Assembly (NCBI GenBank): GCA_012842085.1
Contig: DUTM01000006.1
Span: 1 to 64,000, forward strand
Length of the DNA: 64,000 bases
Direction of reading: 5' to 3'
DNA from: Mycobacteriales bacterium
Lineage (GTDB): Bacteria; Actinomycetota; Actinomycetes; Mycobacteriales; Mycobacteriaceae
Shown one piece after another: positions 8,316-18,030 of this stretch. How positions within the stretch are numbered: position 1 is the stretch's first letter; each line of letters opens with the position of its first letter. Under the pieces are notes generated by a model that had not been told where the DNA came from, ran no database searches, and saw only the letters and a program-made list of their open reading frames with translations. The position numbers were made by a program, and so were the translations under genes.

Positions 8316-9644
8316 TTGGTCGAAAACGTGGGCGAATTCTTAGCGGACGCCGAGGAGCGCGCTCAGTGGCAACAGAAAGCCCAGCCAGCCGAAGTGGTGC
8401 TGCGGCATGTTAGACCCGGCTCCCGCATTATTGTTCCTTGCCAAATGGGTGAGCCGGCGATGCTTCTAGATGCTATTGATGCGGCGGGCGACACCTTCCA
8501 GGATGTTGAAATTCATTGGACCGACCCGTTCAGTACGCGGCCCTTCCAGCGTGGCGCCTATCCCGGAAAACTCACGCACGTTAACTATTTTTTGGGCCCC
8601 GGATCCCGCGCATCATTCTGGGACGGGCATTCGGAGCTTATTCCGGTAGACTTCTCACGCATCCCAGCAGTGCTATCTGACCAGGTAAAACCCACACTTG
8701 GCCTGTGCACAGTATCTCTACCCGATAAACACGGATACGTTTCGCTCGGAACCAATGCCGACTATGTAGCGGATTTTCTGCCCCGCATTCCCTTCGTTGC
8801 CGAAATGAACCCCCGCATGCCGCACACCTATGGAGCCACCCGGGTGCCACTCCACAGTTTCGCGGCCTGGTGCTACAGCGAAAAGAAACTCCCCACCCTG
8901 AAGCCACGTGCCGCTACCGATGTCGATGAGCGCATCGCGACCTTGGTCTCCGACGACATACCGGACCGTGCATGTCTCCAAATCGGGGTGGGTAAAATCC
9001 CGAACGCGATTCTCCACCACTTGGTTGACCACGAAGATTTGGGGCTTCATTCGGAGGCGATGTCCGACGGCACCATGTTTCTAGCAGAAAAAGGGGTGTT
9101 GACGGGGCGGTTTAAGCGACGCCACCCGGGGAAACATGTCGCCACATTTGCTACCGGCTCCGCCAAGTTCCTGAAATGGCTGCACCATAACCCGGACGTT
9201 GAATTCTGCTCCGTCTCGGAAACCAACAACCCCAAACTCATCGCTCATGAAGAAAACATGTGTGCGATTAACGCCACCAGTGAAGTGAACCTACTGGGGG
9301 AGTGCTGCTCCGAAACCATTAAAGGCCGCTATTACTCCTCCGCAGGTGGGCAAGCAGATTTCAGCCTTGCAGCGCTCTGGTCGGACGGTGGCAGGGGATA
9401 TATTGTGACACCCTCCTTAGCCACTGATGGCAGCAGCCGCATCGTTACCCACAGCAGCCCCGGAAACGTCGTCACCACCACCAAAAACCTGGTGGACAAT
9501 GTGGTGACGGAGTGGGGAATAGCGCGCTTGCGCGGGAAAACCGTAGCGGCACGGGCGCGGGCGTTGATCGAGATCGCCCACCCTAGTGTGCGGGAACAAT
9601 TAGCGCGGGAGGCGCATGCCGCAGGATACCTGCACGACCGTTAA
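8316..9644 (+). CDS. Acetyl-CoA hydrolase / CoA-transferase family protein
   Basis: A 442-residue protein of the two-domain CoA-transferase family (acetyl-CoA hydrolase, 4-hydroxybutyrate or succinyl-CoA:acetate CoA-transferases). Visible blocks are QIGVGKIPNAI, LHSEAMSDGTM, CAINATSEVNLLGE (family region of the catalytic Glu) and SSAGGQADFSLAAL, a glycine-rich CoA-binding loop near residue 343. Such enzymes move CoA between short-chain acids. The TTG start is supported by GAGG five bases upstream; no better start is visible nearby. No pathway partner is adjacent, so the substrate is unknown. Confidence 0.85.
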   Translation: MVENVGEFLADAEERAQWQQKAQPAEVVLRHVRPGSRIIVPCQMGEPAMLLDAIDAAGDTFQDVEIHWTDPFSTRPFQRGAYPGKLTHVNYFLGPGSRASFWDGHSELIPVDFSRIPAVLSDQVKPTLGLCTVSLPDKHGYVSLGTNADYVADFLPRIPFVAEMNPRMPHTYGATRVPLHSFAAWCYSEKKLPTLKPRAATDVDERIATLVSDDIPDRACLQIGVGKIPNAILHHLVDHEDLGLHSEAMSDGTMFLAEKGVLTGRFKRRHPGKHVATFATGSAKFLKWLHHNPDVEFCSVSETNNPKLIAHEENMCAINATSEVNLLGECCSETIKGRYYSSAGGQADFSLAALWSDGGRGYIVTPSLATDGSSRIVTHSSPGNVVTTTKNLVDNVVTEWGIARLRGKTVAARARALIEIAHPSVREQLAREAHAAGYLHDR

Positions 9645-9679
9645 AACACTTGCCACTAGGTAATTTGGGCTGCGGATGG

Positions 9680-9685
9680 CAGAAT
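9680..9685 (+). promoter_or_regulatory. Possible -10 element of a leaderless transcript
   Basis: CAGAAT lies exactly seven bases before the ATG at 9693, with no Shine-Dalgarno sequence between. This fits a transcript starting at or next to the start codon. Confidence 0.35.
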
Positions 9686-9692
9686 ATCGGGC

Positions 9693-9962
9693 ATGAAAGC
9701 AATCGTAACCGTAACTGGAGTCGACCACACCGGCATTGTGGGGGCAGTCGCCAATGCTCTGGCCGAACTCGACACCAATATTTTGAACATGTCCCAGACC
9801 CTCATGGATAACTACTTCACCATGATTCTGCAGTGCGAATTCGACGAAAAAGAACGCCCCATTTCCCTCATCCAAGAACGGCTGAATGAGGTGGCGGAGG
9901 AACAACGCCTCGATATTCGCATGCAGTCAGAGGCCATCTTTGACGCCATGCACCGACTCTAG
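9693..9962 (+). CDS. ACT domain protein, UPF0237 family
   Basis: An 89-residue single ACT domain, beginning with the typical AIVTVTGVDHTGIVGAVA and followed by NILNMSQTLMDNYFTMIL. ACT domains bind amino acids and regulate enzymes; this family resembles half of the glycine-cleavage regulator GcvR. It is always found next to UPF0210 genes, as here with only nine bases between the two, which suggests a ligand-responsive partner of the UPF0210 protein. Its precise role is unknown. Confidence 0.88.
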   Translation: MKAIVTVTGVDHTGIVGAVANALAELDTNILNMSQTLMDNYFTMILQCEFDEKERPISLIQERLNEVAEEQRLDIRMQSEAIFDAMHRL

Positions 9963-9971
9963 GGGCCAGCC

Positions 9972-11336
9972 ATGAGTATGGACACCACCGAAAACATTCT
10001 CGAAACTATCCGGATGATCGAGGAACAGAAACTCGACATCCGCACCGTCACCATGGGTATTTCGCTGCTGGGCTGCGCAGATTCGGATAGTGCCCGGTGT
10101 CGCCAAAAAATCTACGACACCGTCACCACCCGCGCCCAAAAGCTCGTGGAAGTATGCGAAGCAATAGAGTGTGAACTGGGCATACCCATCGTCAACAAAC
10201 GAATCTCCGTCACCCCGATTGCTTTGGTGGCAGGTGCCACCGACGACGGCGACTATGTGGACTTTGCCCGCAGCCTAGATGCAGCTGCCCGGGAAGTGGG
10301 CGTGAACTTTATTGGAGGGTTTTCGGCACTAGTGGAAAAAGGCTCCACCGACGCCGACCTGAAACTGATTCGCTCCATTCCGGAAGCCCTGGCCACCACC
10401 GAAATGGTGTGCTCCTCCGTCAATATCGGCTCCACCAGAGCGGGCATCAACATGTCTGCGGTGGGACGCATGGGGGAGGTTGTGAAAGAGGCAGCCGAGC
10501 TGACCGCTGACGACGATGGACTCGGGGCAGCAAAGTTAGTTGTTTTTGCGAATGCCGTGGGGGACAACCCCTTTATGGCTGGCGCATTCCATGGCGTTGC
10601 CGAACCGGACTGCGTGGTTTCTGTGGGGGTTTCGGGGCCCGGCGTTATTAAACGCGCCCTCGAATCCCACCCCGACGCAAGCTTCGGGCAGGCGGCATCC
10701 GTCATTAAAACCGCAGCCTTCAAAATTACCCGAGTGGGACAACTAGTGGGACGCATCGCTTCTGAGCGCCTCGGTGTGCCCTTTGGCATTGTGGATCTTT
10801 CCCTCGCCCCGACCGCCGCTGTGGGCGACTCGGTGGCCCGGATTCTGGAGGAACTAGGCGTGGAGCGCGTCGGCGCCCATGGCACTACTGCCGCATTAGC
10901 TCTGCTCAACGATGCTGTTAAAAAAGGCGGGCTCATGGCCTGCAGCCATGTGGGTGGCCTCTCCGGCTCCTTCATCCTGGTTTCTGAAGACATTGGCATG
11001 ATCGAAGCCGCCGAAATGGGCGCCATCAACCTCAGCAAACTGGAGGCGATGACGGCGATCTGCTCGGTGGGACTCGACATGGTGGCAGTACCTGGTGATA
11101 CCCCAGCGGAAAGCCTGGCCGGCATGATCGCCGACGAGGCGGCCATTGGCATTATGAACTCCAAAACTACAGCAGTGCGCGTCATTCCTGTCCCTGGAAT
11201 GGATGTGGGTGACGAAGTGGAGTTCGGTGGACTGTTGGGACGCGCCCCCATTATGGAAGTGTCCCCCTACTCGTCTGCGGCACTCATCAACCGCGGTGGA
11301 CGACTCCCCGCACCCGTCCACGGTTTCAAAAACTAG
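9972..11336 (+). CDS. UPF0210 (PFL/DUF711) family protein
   Basis: A full-length 454-residue member of the UPF0210 family, of no firmly assigned function. The fold is related to glycyl-radical pyruvate formate-lyase-like barrels by structure (family knowledge), but no glycyl-radical motif is seen here. Recognisable blocks are [17 protein letters not shown] near residue 18, [25 protein letters not shown] and the C-terminal [14 protein letters not shown]. It is co-transcribed with the preceding ACT protein. A role in amino acid or one-carbon control is a guess from that pairing. Confidence 0.85.
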   Translation: MSMDTTENILETIRMIEEQKLDIRTVTMGISLLGCADSDSARCRQKIYDTVTTRAQKLVEVCEAIECELGIPIVNKRISVTPIALVAGATDDGDYVDFARSLDAAAREVGVNFIGGFSALVEKGSTDADLKLIRSIPEALATTEMVCSSVNIGSTRAGINMSAVGRMGEVVKEAAELTADDDGLGAAKLVVFANAVGDNPFMAGAFHGVAEPDCVVSVGVSGPGVIKRALESHPDASFGQAASVIKTAAFKITRVGQLVGRIASERLGVPFGIVDLSLAPTAAVGDSVARILEELGVERVGAHGTTAALALLNDAVKKGGLMACSHVGGLSGSFILVSEDIGMIEAAEMGAINLSKLEAMTAICSVGLDMVAVPGDTPAESLAGMIADEAAIGIMNSKTTAVRVIPVPGMDVGDEVEFGGLLGRAPIMEVSPYSSAALINRGGRLPAPVHGFKN

Positions 11337-11352
11337 CGGCGCCACACCCCAG

Positions 11353-11369
11353 CTGTAGCCGAGCTACAG
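11353..11369. terminator. Short hairpin between convergent genes
   Basis: CTGTAGC and GCTACAG form a seven-bp stem with a three-base loop, overlapping the stop of the methylase gene. It lacks a T run; a weak bidirectional terminator at best. Confidence 0.35.
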
Positions 11370-11894
11370 TCCGCCCGGGTAACCCATCTGCCGCCACGCT
11401 TCAAACACGGCAATCGCAGCAGTGTTCGCCAAATTCATGGAGCGCCGACTCGGCAGCATGGGAACCCGCACCACCTCCGTCACCCGCGGATCGGAAAGCT
11501 CCGCATCCGTCAACCCCGACGGCTCCGGGCCAAAAAGCAGCACATCCCCCGGCCGGTAGTCGACCTCCCCGAAATGCCGCTGCCCACGGGCAGAAAACGC
11601 AAAAACTCGCCCGGCTGCGCGGCTCGCATTCTCTGGCATCGCCTGGGCAGCTGCCGAATCCGGCCCGCCGGTGAGCGCCGCAAGCGCCGCATCCAGATTC
11701 TGGTGGGTAAAAACGTGCGCCATGTCGTGGTAATCCAGACCCGCCCGGTGCAGGTGCTTGTCTTCCAGATCGAAACCCAAAGGCCCAGCAAGGTGCAGCT
11801 CACAGCCAGTGACAGCGGACGTGCGGATCGCATTCCCAGTATTCGGGGGAATACAGGGGCGGGCAAAAAGAATTCGAACATTAGCGCCAGACAT
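11364..11894 (-). CDS. trmL: tRNA (cytidine/uridine-2'-O-)-methyltransferase, TrmL type
   Basis: A 176-residue SPOUT-class methylase. The three SPOUT motifs are visible: an N-terminal NTGNAIRTSAVTG, LLFGPEPSGL in the knot, and VRVPMLPSRRSMNLANTAAI at the C-terminal knot that binds S-adenosylmethionine. TrmL methylates the ribose at wobble position 34 of leucine tRNAs. It sits near folD, as Rv3366 does in M. tuberculosis. It is divergent from folD with about 60 bases between them. Confidence 0.88.
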   Translation of the reverse strand: MSGANVRILFARPCIPPNTGNAIRTSAVTGCELHLAGPLGFDLEDKHLHRAGLDYHDMAHVFTHQNLDAALAALTGGPDSAAAQAMPENASRAAGRVFAFSARGQRHFGEVDYRPGDVLLFGPEPSGLTDAELSDPRVTEVVRVPMLPSRRSMNLANTAAIAVFEAWRQMGYPGGL

Positions 11895-11953
11895 AGCCCC
11901 ATTCTGTCACTACGCAGAAACAAGATGCACACCAGATGTGGAATACTGAACAC

Positions 11954-12820
11954 GTGACTGCTCTGAAACTTGATGGAATTAAGTATCGTGATGAAATTTT
12001 TGAGGACCTCGCCCAGCGCGTAGCCGTCCTCCGAGACCGTGGCATTGTGCCCGGCCTGGCCACTGTGCTGGTCGGTGACGATCCCGCATCCCACTCTTAC
12101 GTGCGCATGAAGCACAAGGATTGCGAAAAGATTGGTGTCCGCTCCATCCGCAAGGATCTTCCCGCCGACACCACGCAGGAAGAACTCGAAAAGGTCATCG
12201 ACGAACTCAACAATGACCCCGCCTGCACCGGCTATATTGTGCAGCTGCCCCTCCCCAAACACCTCAACGAGAACCGCATTTTGGGACTCATTGACCCCGC
12301 CAAAGATGCAGACGGTCTCCACCCAGTTAACCTGGGCAAACTGGTGCTCATGGAGGATGCTCCGCTGCCCTGTACCCCCAACGGATGCATTGGTTTGCTG
12401 CGTCGCTACGGGGTGGAACTGCAAGGCGCGAAAGTCTGCATCATCGGACGCGGCGTGACGGTGGGACGTCCCCTGGGACTCATGCTCACCCGCCGCAGCG
12501 AAAACTGCACCGTCACCCTCTGCCACACTGGCACCAAGGACCTGGTGGCCGAAACTAAAGACGCAGACATTGTGGTGGCGGCAGCTGGCCAACCCCACAT
12601 GGTTACCGCTGACATGATTAAAGAGGGCGCCGCTCTGCTAGATGTGGGTGTTTCCCGCGTTGACGGCAAATTGACTGGCGACCTGCACCCCGACGTGTGG
12701 GAAAAGGCGGGCTACGTTTCCCCCAACCCGGGTGGCGTCGGTCCGCTTACCCGCGCCTACCTGGTGTCCAACGTGGTGGACCGCTGCGAGCGTATGCTGG
12801 CAGCTGAGGAAGCCAAGTAG
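11954..12820 (+). CDS. folD: Bifunctional methylenetetrahydrofolate dehydrogenase/cyclohydrolase
   Basis: Interconverts methylene- and formyl-tetrahydrofolate with NADP. Catalytic Tyr and Lys lie in [14 protein letters not shown] near residue 50; further signatures are VQLPLPKHL, the active-site DGLHPVN, and the cofactor loop [11 protein letters not shown] near residue 160. The open frame begins with an ATG at 11936, but the GTG at 11954 gives the usual N-terminus (Thr-Ala-Leu-Lys-Leu-Asp-Gly) and a normal 288-residue length. No ribosome site is visible; AATACT lies six bases upstream, so the message may be leaderless. The following DUF3017 gene is probably co-transcribed. Confidence 0.95.
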   Translation: MTALKLDGIKYRDEIFEDLAQRVAVLRDRGIVPGLATVLVGDDPASHSYVRMKHKDCEKIGVRSIRKDLPADTTQEELEKVIDELNNDPACTGYIVQLPLPKHLNENRILGLIDPAKDADGLHPVNLGKLVLMEDAPLPCTPNGCIGLLRRYGVELQGAKVCIIGRGVTVGRPLGLMLTRRSENCTVTLCHTGTKDLVAETKDADIVVAAAGQPHMVTADMIKEGAALLDVGVSRVDGKLTGDLHPDVWEKAGYVSPNPGGVGPLTRAYLVSNVVDRCERMLAAEEAK

Positions 12821-12844
12821 CACTAGCGTCTAGGAATTCACAAA

Positions 12845-13498
12845 ATGTCTGAAGACCGTTACCCGCGCCGGGCACAACGCCCCCCACACCGCATGCCGCG
12901 CTATCGCGATCTTTCCGAAAGCCCTAGCGAGCAGCGGCGCAACGGGGAGCAACCCCCCTCTGCGGAGACTCCCTACCAGCAGCAACCCCCACATATGGGG
13001 GTGCGTGAGGAACGGCCTCAGAACGCACCCTACGCCAAGGGTGCGCCCTTCCCGGGAACCTTTTTGGACGACAAACCCCAGTTGGTGAACCCGGCCTACC
13101 CGGCAGTGCCCGCACCGATGGGGCGTCTGGAAAGCCCCGACGACGTGGTGGAGCTGGTTGACCTCGAACGCTACGGTGTTGCCGCCACCGGCTGGAAGCC
13201 TTTCTGGCACTGGTTTGCCGGAATTTTTCGGCACGACCGCGCCTGGTGGCGCCGCCAAATACCGTTCCTGATGGTGGCCGCTTTACTAGTGGTGGCGGCT
13301 GTCTTTATTGCCTTGGATCACTGGCGCCGCGGAGTCCTTATCTTGGGGACGACGGCGCTGTTCACAGCAGCACTGCGGGCGTTCCTTCCCCCAGAATATG
13401 TGGAGATGCTGGAGGTTAGATCCCGGCATTTCGATGTGCTGTTTTTGTTGACGGTGGGATCAATTCTGCTGTTCCTCGTCATCACAGTGCCGGCCTAA
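12845..13498 (+). CDS. DUF3017 membrane protein with proline-rich N-terminal extension
   Basis: A 217-residue protein. Residues 1-120 are hydrophilic and rich in Pro, Arg and Gln with no predicted fold. Three membrane helices follow at about 141-160, 163-182 and 196-215, and the LPPEYVEMLEVRSRHFDVL segment between helices two and three is the DUF3017 signature. The M. tuberculosis neighbour of folD (Rv3355c) is a short version lacking the long N-terminal tail. Function is unknown. It starts 24 bases after folD. Confidence 0.75.
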   Translation: MSEDRYPRRAQRPPHRMPRYRDLSESPSEQRRNGEQPPSAETPYQQQPPHMGVREERPQNAPYAKGAPFPGTFLDDKPQLVNPAYPAVPAPMGRLESPDDVVELVDLERYGVAATGWKPFWHWFAGIFRHDRAWWRRQIPFLMVAALLVVAAVFIALDHWRRGVLILGTTALFTAALRAFLPPEYVEMLEVRSRHFDVLFLLTVGSILLFLVITVPA

Positions 13499-13503
13499 CT
13501 ACC

Positions 13504-13524
13504 GTGCTGGTTTAACAACAGCAC
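13504..13524. terminator. Weak hairpin between convergent DUF3017 and metX genes
   Basis: GTGCTG and CAGCAC pair with a nine-base loop just after the DUF3017 stop. The stem is short and there is no T run. Confidence 0.3.
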
Positions 13525-13541
13525 CGGCACAAGGCACGAAC

Positions 13542-14696
13542 CTAAACGTTGACGCGGTCGTCGGCTTCCGCCAGCGCCATTGTTTTGCGCAAAATCTCGG
13601 CAGTCTGGTCGGCTTCCGCCAGGAACCCGTCGTGGCCCTTCAACGAATGGATCATATCGACGCCATCGCAATTGGGCAGGTTGTTGGCAATCTCCTCAAT
13701 CTGCCGCAGTGGATAGAGACGATCCGTGTCCACTGCACAAATTACTGCCGGAACTGGGCAATTCTGGAGCACATGCTGCAGGCCACCGCGATCGCGACCA
13801 ATGTCGTGGCGGTTGAGGGCATCTGTCAACAACACATAGCAGCAGGCGTCGAAGCGAGCAATCAGCTTGGATGCCTGATGGTCCAGGTAGCTTTGCACCG
13901 AGTAGCGCCCCTGCATACTAAGATCCTCGCCAATGGGGTCTTCACCCGGGGCGGGGCGGTTTCCGAAACGGGAATCCAACTCGTATTCGGAACGGTACGA
14001 CAGGTGTGCAATACGGCGCGCAATACCAAGCCCCATGACGGGCTCGCGGCCGGTGCCATGGTAGCCGCCCTGCTGCCAAGCAGGGTCAGAGGTAATCGCC
14101 AAAATCTGGGTGGTTTGCCAACCAATTTGGTCCGCCGATGCGCGCGAACCCACAGCCAGCACGCCCGCAGAAGCCACCCGCTCGGGATACATGATCATCC
14201 ACTCGAGTGTGCGGGCACCGCCCATGGAGCCTCCCAGAATGGAGGCGAAGCGCTCAATACCCAGAATGTCAGCCAGTTTCGCTTCCGCACGCACCATGTC
14301 GCGAATAGAAATGGCGGGGAAACGCGCACCCCAATAGTGCCCATCGGGGTGAAGGGAGGAGGGGCCGGTGGTGCCACGGCAGCCTCCCAGAGTGTTCGTG
14401 CAGATAACGAACCACTTGTTGGTGTCGATGGGGCAATCGGGACCAACCATTCCAGGCCACCAGCCCGGTGTGGGGTGGGTAGCATCCTGGGGGCCAACAA
14501 CGTGGGAGTCGCCAGTCAAGGCATGTTCGATGAGCACCACGTTCGACGCGTCCTCATTGAGGGTGCCCCAGCATTGGAGAGCAATAGTTACCTGCGGCAG
14601 AACCACCCCGGAGTCGAGGGGAAGATCCCCAATACGGACATATCCCATGGTGCCGTCACCTGGTGGTAAAAGTCGCTGTGGATCTGGTGTTGACAT
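13542..14696 (-). CDS. metX: Homoserine O-acetyltransferase MetX
   Basis: Acetylates homoserine with acetyl-CoA, the entry to methionine synthesis. A 384-residue alpha/beta hydrolase with the nucleophile elbow LGGSMGGARTLEW, the acyl-pocket segment ALTGDSHVVG, NTLGGCRGTTGPSS and the C-terminal catalytic His in KGHDGFLAEA. A late Asp in CAVDTDRLYP completes the triad. It lies downstream of metY on the same strand with 41 bases between them, the usual order (Rv3340-Rv3341), so its product is passed to MetY. Confidence 0.95.
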   Translation of the reverse strand: MSTPDPQRLLPPGDGTMGYVRIGDLPLDSGVVLPQVTIALQCWGTLNEDASNVVLIEHALTGDSHVVGPQDATHPTPGWWPGMVGPDCPIDTNKWFVICTNTLGGCRGTTGPSSLHPDGHYWGARFPAISIRDMVRAEAKLADILGIERFASILGGSMGGARTLEWMIMYPERVASAGVLAVGSRASADQIGWQTTQILAITSDPAWQQGGYHGTGREPVMGLGIARRIAHLSYRSEYELDSRFGNRPAPGEDPIGEDLSMQGRYSVQSYLDHQASKLIARFDACCYVLLTDALNRHDIGRDRGGLQHVLQNCPVPAVICAVDTDRLYPLRQIEEIANNLPNCDGVDMIHSLKGHDGFLAEADQTAEILRKTMALAEADDRVNV

Positions 14697-14737
14697 CCCT
14701 CGCCTCCTTTCGGGGTGTTTCTTACATTGGTTTTAGC

Positions 14738-16066
14738 CTACTTGAGTGCACGCAGAGCTTCGAAGCCACGCTCCAGGTCGGCGATAATGTCTTCCACATT
14801 TTCGATACCGAGCGACAGGCGCACAGTGGCATCGGTGATGCCGGCGCGTTTCTTGGCTTCATCACTGAGCTGCGAGTGGGTGGTGGAACCGGAGTGGTTC
14901 ACCAGGGATCGAGTGTCACCCAAGTTGGTGAGGTTGGTGTGCAGTTTCAGCGCATCAATAAAAGCCCACGCTTCTTTAGTGGAGCCCTTGACGTCGAACG
15001 CCACAACCGCACCCGGTCCCTTGGGGCAGATCTTCTTGTGGTTTTCATACCAGGGGGAGGACGGCAGACCAGCGAAGTTAACATGCTCCACCAGGTCTTG
15101 CTTCTCTAGCCATTCCGCCACAATTTGAGCGTTCTCCACATGGCGATCCATGCGCAGAGCCAAAGTCTCCAAACCCTGGGCAATGAGCCAAGCGTTGAAC
15201 GGGGAAATAGCTCCACCCGTGTCACGCATGAAGCAGGTACGCACCTTGAGGGCGAATGCGGCCGGGCCGGCTTCGCTAAACACAAAGCCGTGGTAGGCGG
15301 GCTCAGGGCGGGAAAGACCCGGGAAGATCGGTTCCCCGTCACGTTCCACAGTCCAGTCAAAGTTGCCGCCGTCAATTACTGCACCAGCCATCGCGGTGCC
15401 GTGTCCACCCAAGTATTTGGTGGCGGATTCGACCACGATGTTGGCACCCATTTCGAGCGGACGGGTGATGTAGGGGGTAGCCATCGTGTTGTCGATAACT
15501 AGCGGCAGCTGGTTGCGGTGGGCTACCTCGGCGATCGCCGGAATGTCCATGACGTCGTTGGCGGGGTTGGAAATGGTTTCGCCGTAGAGCATCTTGGTTT
15601 TCGGGGTGATGGCAGCTTCCCAGGAGGCCGGATCGTCCGGATCCTCAACGTAGATCACATTGAGCCCCATCTTGGGGAGGGTGTGACGGAAGAGGGTCTC
15701 GGTTCCACCGTAGAGGCGGGGGCTGGAGACAATTTCGTCACCCGCAGCAGCAATAGTTTCTACAGTGGCGAGAATAGCGGCCATGCCGGAGGAGAACATC
15801 ACACTAGCCACGCCGCCTTCAAGGGAGGCCAGACGCTCTTCCAGCATGTCGTTGGTGGGGTTGTTGAGGCGCGTGTAGATATGACCGCCGCGTTTCAGCT
15901 CAAAACGGTCGTGTCCATCTTGGCAGTCTTCAAAAGCGAAAGCGGTGGTCATGTGGAGTGGCATGGCGCGGGAACCGTACTCAGAGTCGATGGGTTGGCC
16001 GGCATGCACAGCACGGGTGTCGAATGCCCAATTTGAGCAATCACTATTGTCATACTTGAACTCCAT
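14738..16066 (-). CDS. metY: O-acetylhomoserine sulfhydrylase MetY
   Basis: A pyridoxal-phosphate enzyme converting O-acetylhomoserine and sulfide to homocysteine. The 442-residue length and the long insertion around the PLP lysine region (SATKYLGGHGTAMAG, Lys near 217) are those of MetY rather than MetB. Other signatures are TRAVHAGQ at the N-terminus, RLNNPTNDMLEERLASLEGG and LSLGIENVEDIIADL near the end. First gene of a metY-metX unit. The ATG is preceded by AGGAG. Confidence 0.95.
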   Translation of the reverse strand: MEFKYDNSDCSNWAFDTRAVHAGQPIDSEYGSRAMPLHMTTAFAFEDCQDGHDRFELKRGGHIYTRLNNPTNDMLEERLASLEGGVASVMFSSGMAAILATVETIAAAGDEIVSSPRLYGGTETLFRHTLPKMGLNVIYVEDPDDPASWEAAITPKTKMLYGETISNPANDVMDIPAIAEVAHRNQLPLVIDNTMATPYITRPLEMGANIVVESATKYLGGHGTAMAGAVIDGGNFDWTVERDGEPIFPGLSRPEPAYHGFVFSEAGPAAFALKVRTCFMRDTGGAISPFNAWLIAQGLETLALRMDRHVENAQIVAEWLEKQDLVEHVNFAGLPSSPWYENHKKICPKGPGAVVAFDVKGSTKEAWAFIDALKLHTNLTNLGDTRSLVNHSGSTTHSQLSDEAKKRAGITDATVRLSLGIENVEDIIADLERGFEALRALK

Positions 16067-16182
16067 GCTTGGATACTCCTTTATGTGTCATCTTCAGGCA
16101 TTGAATGTGGAGATGGGATTCTTGTTACTCATCCAGTCTAGTCGAAAGCCGCAAGACCCTATCCTCCAGCTTCCTCTGTTCT

Positions 16183-16198
16183 ATTTTGTATACAAAAT
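16183..16198. promoter_or_regulatory. Perfect 16-bp palindrome, candidate GntR/FadR-type operator
   Basis: ATTTTGTATACAAAAT is a perfect palindrome, and its core TTGTATACAA fits the TNGTNNACNA pattern of FadR-subfamily GntR regulators. It lies in the intergenic region between divergent metY (start 16066) and the exporter gene (start 16309). No GntR gene is in this window. It could control either side. Confidence 0.5.
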
Positions 16199-16308
16199 CT
16201 ACTGCTTGGCTGTTTCAAAAGCTAGAGTGCAGCTCCTCTAATTCCTGTGCTGTGGGAGAACATGTGCAGGAATTCGCGAATAATGGCTGTTTGGTTGACA
16301 ATAGGGGC

Positions 16309-17811
16309 ATGGAGCGACGTTGGTTTCGTCCCAGCACGTGGGAACAAAGTTGGAAGGCATTCACCGTTGTTTTGGCGGCGGGTTTCTTCACCCTCTTGGA
16401 TGTGTCCATCGTCAACGTCGCACTTCCCTCCATTGAGCAGTCGCTAAACGCCACCGAAAGCCAGTTTCAATGGATCGTTGCGGGATACTCGCTGGCCTTC
16501 GGCCTGGTGCTGGTGCCGGCAGGCCGCCTGGGCGATGTGTTCGGGCGAAGACCTGCCTTTATAGCGGGCGTTATTGCCTTCGGGGTGACGTCGCTTGCCT
16601 GCGGTGTGGTTCCGAATGCCGAGCTGCTGGTTGTGATGCGCCTGCTCCAGGGAGCAGCAGCTGCCATCATTAACCCCCAAATTTTGGGATTCATCCAGCA
16701 ATTGTTTGCCGGAAGGCAACGCGGCCGCGCTTTTGGGCTGTTCGGGATGACCATCGGGATCGCCACGTCGATTGGACCACTCTTGGGCGGCATCCTTATT
16801 GGTGTTTTTGGTTCTGCTGAAGGCTGGCGTGCTGTTTTCTTGGTGAACGTTCCGGTATGTATAGCGGTGGCAATCTACGCTAAAAAACTGCTGCCGGCAC
16901 CCTCTCCCCGCACCCCGGGTACACCTCTTGGTTTGGATAGTGTCGGGCTAATAATCATGGCCGCCGCAGTGCTGGCCGGAATGCTGCCCTTTATTTTGGC
17001 TACCGACAGCCGGTTCGGGTTGGAGCAAGCACCCTGGTGGCTTCTCGCCGTTGCGGTGGCGGTAGCTGTAGTTTTCACCGTCTGGGAGATTGCCCGTGAC
17101 AAGCGTGGCTACCCGGTCGTGGTACCGCGTGCATTGATGCGCAATTCCCGCTTCGTTTTCGGCACCATGGTGAGCACCGCTTGGTTCGCGGGATGGTCCG
17201 GCATGTTCATTGTGCTCACCCTTTTCCTGCAGCAGGGGCTGGGGTTGGCGCCCTGGATGGCAGGAGCACTCCAAATACCGATCGCTATCTCCAACGCCGT
17301 TGGTGCCAACCGCTCTGGTTTGTGGGTGGCTGACCACGGTCGCAAAGTTGTGGTTTTTGGCATCTTTACCGCCATGGTGGGGCTCACCTGTATGGTGCTC
17401 TCGGCCCAGTTTTTGCCCACTGCAGCAATCCCCTGGGGTATCGCGGCAGCCGGTTTCATTACCGGGTTCGGAGCAGGCTGCTCCATCAGCCCCAACCAGA
17501 CACTCACCTTGGCAGAAGTGCCCGTCGAGCGGGGTGGTACAGCCGGTGGTGTTTTGCAAACGATGCAGCGTGTCGGAAGTTCCATCGGGATTGCGGCAGA
17601 GACACTGGTCTTCTTTGCGGTCCTTTCCTGGGGTGCGAACAGGAGTACTGGAACCCTTCCGCACCTGGAACGCTACACAAATGGGTTTAGCCTTGCGCTC
17701 GTTTTCGTCATCGCTATGTTGGCCATCTCGCTCGTTGTTTCGCTGGTGGATTACTTCCGCCAGAAGGGCGTGACGGGGGATGCTGAGATCCAGATCGTCA
17801 AAGCTTCCTAA
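16309..17811 (+). CDS. MFS drug-type exporter, DHA2 (14-helix) family
   Basis: A 500-residue proton-coupled efflux protein. The family start FTLLDVSIVNVALPSI is followed by QWIVAGYSLAFGLVLVPAGRLGD, with motif A GRLGDVFGRRPAF near residue 80. About 14 helices are expected. The open frame runs upstream to 16105, but residues there are not membrane-protein-like and the ATG at 16309 (Met-Glu-Arg-Arg-Trp) is the natural start; GACAAT lies six bases upstream and no good ribosome site is seen. The substrate cannot be read from sequence. The palindrome at 16183 may be its operator. Confidence 0.85.
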   Translation: MERRWFRPSTWEQSWKAFTVVLAAGFFTLLDVSIVNVALPSIEQSLNATESQFQWIVAGYSLAFGLVLVPAGRLGDVFGRRPAFIAGVIAFGVTSLACGVVPNAELLVVMRLLQGAAAAIINPQILGFIQQLFAGRQRGRAFGLFGMTIGIATSIGPLLGGILIGVFGSAEGWRAVFLVNVPVCIAVAIYAKKLLPAPSPRTPGTPLGLDSVGLIIMAAAVLAGMLPFILATDSRFGLEQAPWWLLAVAVAVAVVFTVWEIARDKRGYPVVVPRALMRNSRFVFGTMVSTAWFAGWSGMFIVLTLFLQQGLGLAPWMAGALQIPIAISNAVGANRSGLWVADHGRKVVVFGIFTAMVGLTCMVLSAQFLPTAAIPWGIAAAGFITGFGAGCSISPNQTLTLAEVPVERGGTAGGVLQTMQRVGSSIGIAAETLVFFAVLSWGANRSTGTLPHLERYTNGFSLALVFVIAMLAISLVVSLVDYFRQKGVTGDAEIQIVKAS

Positions 17812-18030
17812 AATCTTTAAAAGTGCTGTAGGACAGCACTATTTGCGCGCCAATTGAGTCTTTTTCAAAGCTTTTGCAGCGCGTCCCTAATTTTCCGTTA
17901 CCGGAAAAGGGCCTGCAACCAGTAGCATGGGAGGAGAAAAGCGGGAAAACCACAGTTCCCAAACCCATTCTGAACGCTGATAGTGCGCATTGGACGCGCC
18001 TTTTCCACGCGCCCACATGAAGGAGAATTA

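Noticed and set aside
16067-16308. SAM riboswitch or McbR site upstream of metY
   Set aside because: No S-box-like paired structure and no TAGAC-N6-GTCTA pattern; only the GntR-like palindrome stands out.
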